The position numbers and the translations under genes are program-made. Shown here one piece after another: positions 34,007 to 36,696 of a DNA stretch of 36,696 nucleotides; positions within the stretch are counted from its first letter, which is position 1; every line of letters starts with the position of its first letter. This stretch comes from Gemmatimonadota bacterium (GTDB lineage: Bacteria; Gemmatimonadota; Gemmatimonadetes; Longimicrobiales; RSA9). Where the stretch lies: the NCBI GenBank assembly GCA_017881445.1, contig JADGQX010000015.1, forward strand, positions 1 to 36,696, in the 5' to 3' direction. The notes under the pieces were generated by a model. That model was not told where the DNA came from, searched no databases, and saw only the letters and a program-made list of their open reading frames with translations.

Positions 34007-36280
34007 ATGGCGAGCGTGGAGCGACGACGCGAGGTGCTGGGCCTGTGCCTCCTGGCCCTGGCCCTCTTCCTCCTCCTCAGTTTCGTGCCGGCCGGAGTCG
34101 CGGGAACCCGCTTCTTCGCCTCCGGCAACCTCATGGGGATCGTCGGCCTGGGCGTGAGCCACGGCGGTGCCGCGCTCCTGGGCGCCGGGCTGCCGGCATT
34201 GCCCGCCGTCCTGGCCCTGGTGGGCGCCGCCTGCTTTGCCTGGATCACCTGGGACAGCGCCTTCCGCTGGAGCGCGCTGTTCACCGCGCTGGCCGTGCTG
34301 CTCCCCGCCTTCCTGGCGCTCTTCACCCCCGCCCTGGCGGCGCCCGGGCTGGCGCTGCTGTCCGACGGCACCGCCGGCTGGATCGGGCGCACCGTGGCGC
34401 TGCCGCTGGTGGCACTGCTCAGTCCGCTGGGCGCCGGGCTGCTGCTGGCGTTCCTGGCCGTGGTCGCCTGCGTGCTCACCATCGGCGCCAACCCGCTGCG
34501 GCCCCTCGGCCGCCTCCTCCGGCGCCTGCTGCGCCGTGGCGGCAGTGGGCCGGACGGCATTCCCGGGGGCGACGTCGCCATCCCCGACGCGCTCGCCGCC
34601 CTGCCCGAGGACGACGATCCCTTCGGCGAGCTACCGGCGCCCGAGCCCGTGCTCGCGGGTGCGGACGCGGCGCCGCGGGCGGGGCGGAACGTCGGGGTGC
34701 GACGGCAGCGGAAGGAGACGGTGACGGCCTATCCCGACTCCGGCGACCCGTCCAGCCTCGACCTTCCGCCGCTCACGCTGCTGACGCCGCCCAAGCCGCG
34801 GGACATGGCCACCAGCGACGCCATTTTCGACGCCCTGGCCGAGGTGCTGGTCCGCACGCTGCGGACGTTCAAGGTCGAGGGGCAGGTGGTGGGCCGCACC
34901 ACGGGGCCGGTCATCACGCAGTTCGAGGTGGTGCCCGCGCCCGGCGTCAAGGTGAACCGCATCGCCGCCCTGGACGCCGACCTGGCACTGGCGCTCAAGG
35001 CCCCTTCGGTGCGCATCGTGGCGCCCATCCCGGGGAAGGGAGCCGTGGGAGTGGAGGTGCCGAATCCCGAGGCGGACATCGTCGTGCTGCGGGAGATCCT
35101 GGAGGCGCCGGCCTTCCAGAAGAGCAAGGGGCAGATGCCGGTCGGGCTGGGGAAGGACCTCACGGGACGGCCCTACGTGGCGGACCTGACCAAGATGCCG
35201 CACCTGCTGATCGCCGGAGCCACCGGCTCGGGCAAGTCGGTGTGCGTCAACACGATCATCACGTCGCTCGTATACCGGCACACGCCCCGCGACCTGCGCA
35301 TGCTGCTCATCGACCCCAAGATGGTCGAGCTGAGCATGTACGCCGACCTGCCCCACCTGCGCCACCCGGTCATCACCAACCCGCAGGACGCCGCCATCGC
35401 GCTCAAGTGGGCCGTCTACGAGATGGAGCGCCGCTACGAGATGCTCTCGGAGAACGGCGCCCGCTCGATCCTCGAGTTCAACCGCCGGCTGGCCGAGGGC
35501 CAGACGCTGCGGCGCTCCACGCCCGCGTCGCTGGACGAGACCGACCCCGAGCGCTGGATCTACCGCGAGGGTCCGCTGCCCTACATCGTCGTCGTGGTGG
35601 AGGAGCTGGCCGACCTGATGATGGCCGTACAGGCGGAGATCGAGAAGCCGCTGGCGCAGCTGGCGCAGAAGGCCCGCGCCATCGGCATCCACCTGATCGT
35701 GGCCACGCAGCGCCCCAGCGTGAACGTCATCACCGGGCTGATCAAGGCCAACTTCCCCTGCCGCTTGGCGTTCCGCGTGAGCGCCAAGGTGGACAGCCGC
35801 ACCATCCTGGATCAGAACGGCGCCGACGCGCTCCTGGGCAACGGCGACATGCTCTTCCTGCCCCCGGGCAGCTCCGACCCCGTGCGCATCCAGGGCGCCT
35901 ACCTCTCCACGGAGGAGACCGAGCGCCTGATGGCCTGGTACCGCGAGCAGGCCGTCGCCATCGCCTCCCCCAGGGAGCTGGAGGAGGACGTGCTCGAGAC
36001 CGTTCGCGCCCGCGAGGCCGAGGCCGGCGCCGACGAGGGCATGGAGGAGTTCGATGGCGAGCGCGACAAGCTGTTCCGCGAGGCGGCCGAGATCTGCATC
36101 CAGTTCTCCCAGGGCTCCACCTCGCTGCTGCAGCGGCGGCTCCGCATCGGCTATGGCCGCGCCGCCCGCATCATCGACCAGCTCCACAACGCCGGCGTGC
36201 TCGGTCCGCCCGACGGCTCGCGCCCCCGGGAGGTGCTGCTCGGCTTCGAGTCGCTCAACGCCATCTGCGGCGACACCTGA
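34007..36280 (+). CDS. ftsK: DNA translocase FtsK
   Basis: FtsK is a septal ATPase that pumps DNA to complete chromosome segregation. The 757-residue protein has about four membrane helices in the first 170 residues and a fairly short linker (about 170-245) compared with enteric FtsK. The motor shows Walker A GATGSGKS (404-411) and Walker B-like YIVVVVEELADLMM. The C-terminal gamma winged-helix domain (FREAAEICIQFSQGSTSLLQRRLRIGYGRAARII) reads oriented KOPS-type sites in its family. I start at ATG 34007 behind GGAGGGG (33994-34000); TTG 34001 would abut that site. No terminator with a T-run follows; element C begins 31 bases after the stop. Confidence 0.95.
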   Translation: MASVERRREVLGLCLLALALFLLLSFVPAGVAGTRFFASGNLMGIVGLGVSHGGAALLGAGLPALPAVLALVGAACFAWITWDSAFRWSALFTALAVLLPAFLALFTPALAAPGLALLSDGTAGWIGRTVALPLVALLSPLGAGLLLAFLAVVACVLTIGANPLRPLGRLLRRLLRRGGSGPDGIPGGDVAIPDALAALPEDDDPFGELPAPEPVLAGADAAPRAGRNVGVRRQRKETVTAYPDSGDPSSLDLPPLTLLTPPKPRDMATSDAIFDALAEVLVRTLRTFKVEGQVVGRTTGPVITQFEVVPAPGVKVNRIAALDADLALALKAPSVRIVAPIPGKGAVGVEVPNPEADIVVLREILEAPAFQKSKGQMPVGLGKDLTGRPYVADLTKMPHLLIAGATGSGKSVCVNTIITSLVYRHTPRDLRMLLIDPKMVELSMYADLPHLRHPVITNPQDAAIALKWAVYEMERRYEMLSENGARSILEFNRRLAEGQTLRRSTPASLDETDPERWIYREGPLPYIVVVVEELADLMMAVQAEIEKPLAQLAQKARAIGIHLIVATQRPSVNVITGLIKANFPCRLAFRVSAKVDSRTILDQNGADALLGNGDMLFLPPGSSDPVRIQGAYLSTEETERLMAWYREQAVAIASPRELEEDVLETVRAREAEAGADEGMEEFDGERDKLFREAAEICIQFSQGSTSLLQRRLRIGYGRAARIIDQLHNAGVLGPPDGSRPREVLLGFESLNAICGDT

Positions 36281-36310
36281 GTCACCTCCGGCAACCAGGG
36301 CGACGGAAGC

Positions 36311-36515
36311 CTCATCTCACGCGAAGTCACGAAGGGCCGAAGCCATCCCGTCCGCGGCCGCGGGACTCTCGGATTCCCCTGGCATGCCGGCGCCGCAGGA
36401 TGTTCTGGTTGTTGTTTAACAAAGAGAGGGGCGCTTCGGACGCCCGGAGGTCCGCGGTTACGCCGTGAGGCAGGACTTCGCTCCTTCGCCCCTTCGCCTC
36501 TTCGCGTGAGATGAG
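36311..36515. repeat. Intergenic inverted-repeat element C
   Basis: The left arm CTCATCTCACGCGAAG (36311-36326) matches its right partner at 36500-36515 perfectly. Pairing continues with a few mismatches to 36345/36481. The arms carry an 8-nt unit (GCGAAGAG, GCGAAGGG, GCGAAGGA). The interior has a TTGTT/AACAA hairpin and the core GCTTCGGACGCCCGG at 36433-36447, identical to that of element A. The element takes up most of the 330-base gap after ftsK, in which no gene is seen. Confidence 0.85.
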
Positions 36516-36610
36516 CGTCGGGTCGCCCTGGGAGTTGAGGGTTCGCGCGGAAGTCGCCCGCGATGATATTCTACCGGCGCCCTTTCTTGCCCGAATTCCG
36601 CGAGGCTCCC

Positions 36611-36696
36611 GTGACGAAGCGCCTGCTCCTTTCGCTGCTCTCCCTTGCGCTGCTGGCCTCCTGCGCGCCGCCCCGGGGTCCCGCGCCGGCGGGCGG
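36611..36696 (+). CDS. Lipoprotein, N-terminal fragment (3' end outside window)
   Basis: The frame from GTG 36611 is open to the window edge and gives 28 residues: a basic start, a leucine-rich hydrophobic run and LASC, a good lipobox with the modified cysteine at 18. This should be an exported lipoprotein. It is too short to assign a family. It lies about 330 bases after ftsK, behind element C. The start codon has no strong ribosome-binding site. Confidence 0.6.
   Translation, partial: MTKRLLLSLLSLALLASCAPPRGPAPAG

Noticed and set aside
36311-36515. Integron attC site or CRISPR remnants in elements A-C
   Set aside because: attC needs GTTRRRY/RYYYAAC core sites, which are not placed at the ends. 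CRISPR needs direct repeats with unique spacers, whereas these are inverted arms with 8-9 nt periodicity.
36535-36572. Promoter for the terminal lipoprotein gene (TTGAGG with TATTCT)
   Set aside because: The spacer would be 26 bases, too long for a normal promoter.

Overview
The window is very GC-rich, densely packed chromosomal DNA from a bacterium with an outer membrane. It carries Tol-Pal, LptD, a PpiD-type chaperone and beta-barrel-like proteins. Together with a DUF4321-like protein, a TatA/TatC pair, HutH/HutI and two long TPR proteins with disordered linkers, this is most like Gemmatimonadota. That placement is an inference from gene content, not a computed one. I find 33 genes: 32 on the + strand and one on the - strand. 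No tRNA, rRNA, CRISPR array, transposase or phage gene was seen.

Region 1 (1-3030): the 3' end of a heparinase II/III-like gene, then tsaB, rimI and hemB in tight coupling. Region 2 (3031-7597): a strong intergenic inverted repeat, a LysM protein, a HemX/CcsA-like membrane protein, hemA and an NAD-dependent sugar epimerase. Region 3 (7594-13147): the Tol-Pal cell-envelope cluster tolQ-tolR-tolA/tonB-tolB-pal-cpoB, split between tolA and tolB by an inverted-repeat element, then nrdR. Region 4 (13167-16915): tatC and an LptD-like outer-membrane protein.

Region 5 (16916-24243): a second inverted-repeat element, hutH-hutI (histidine breakdown), a large TPR protein with a Pro/Glu/Leu motif array, a polyprenyl diphosphate synthase, a DUF4321-like protein and a TatA with an unusual PQQY-repeat tail. 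Region 6 (24244-28328): a terminator, a long structured-looking leader, a cupredoxin, and a mono-heme protein that looks like a cytochrome fused to an outer-membrane barrel (Cyc2-like architecture). These converge through a textbook bidirectional terminator on a PpiD/SurA-like foldase. Region 7 (28461-36280): a second TPR protein, aroQ, accB, accC, comB-like and ftsK, mostly coupled by 1-4 base overlaps. Region 8 (36281-36696): a third inverted-repeat element and the start of a lipoprotein gene.

Most of the genes serve envelope building and protein export: Tat export, Tol-Pal, LptD, PpiD, FtsK, and fatty-acid and isoprenoid precursors. Haem supply (hemB, hemA, HemX-like) fits with a haem protein being made nearby.

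The two signals most worth following are: (a) the cupredoxin plus Cyc2-like cytochrome-porin pair behind a structured leader; and (b) a family of three intergenic elements (9482-9755, 17000-17173, 36311-36515). These elements share 8-9 nt periodic inverted arms, an internal CGCCCGG core in the same orientation, and a nearly constant core-to-right-arm distance.
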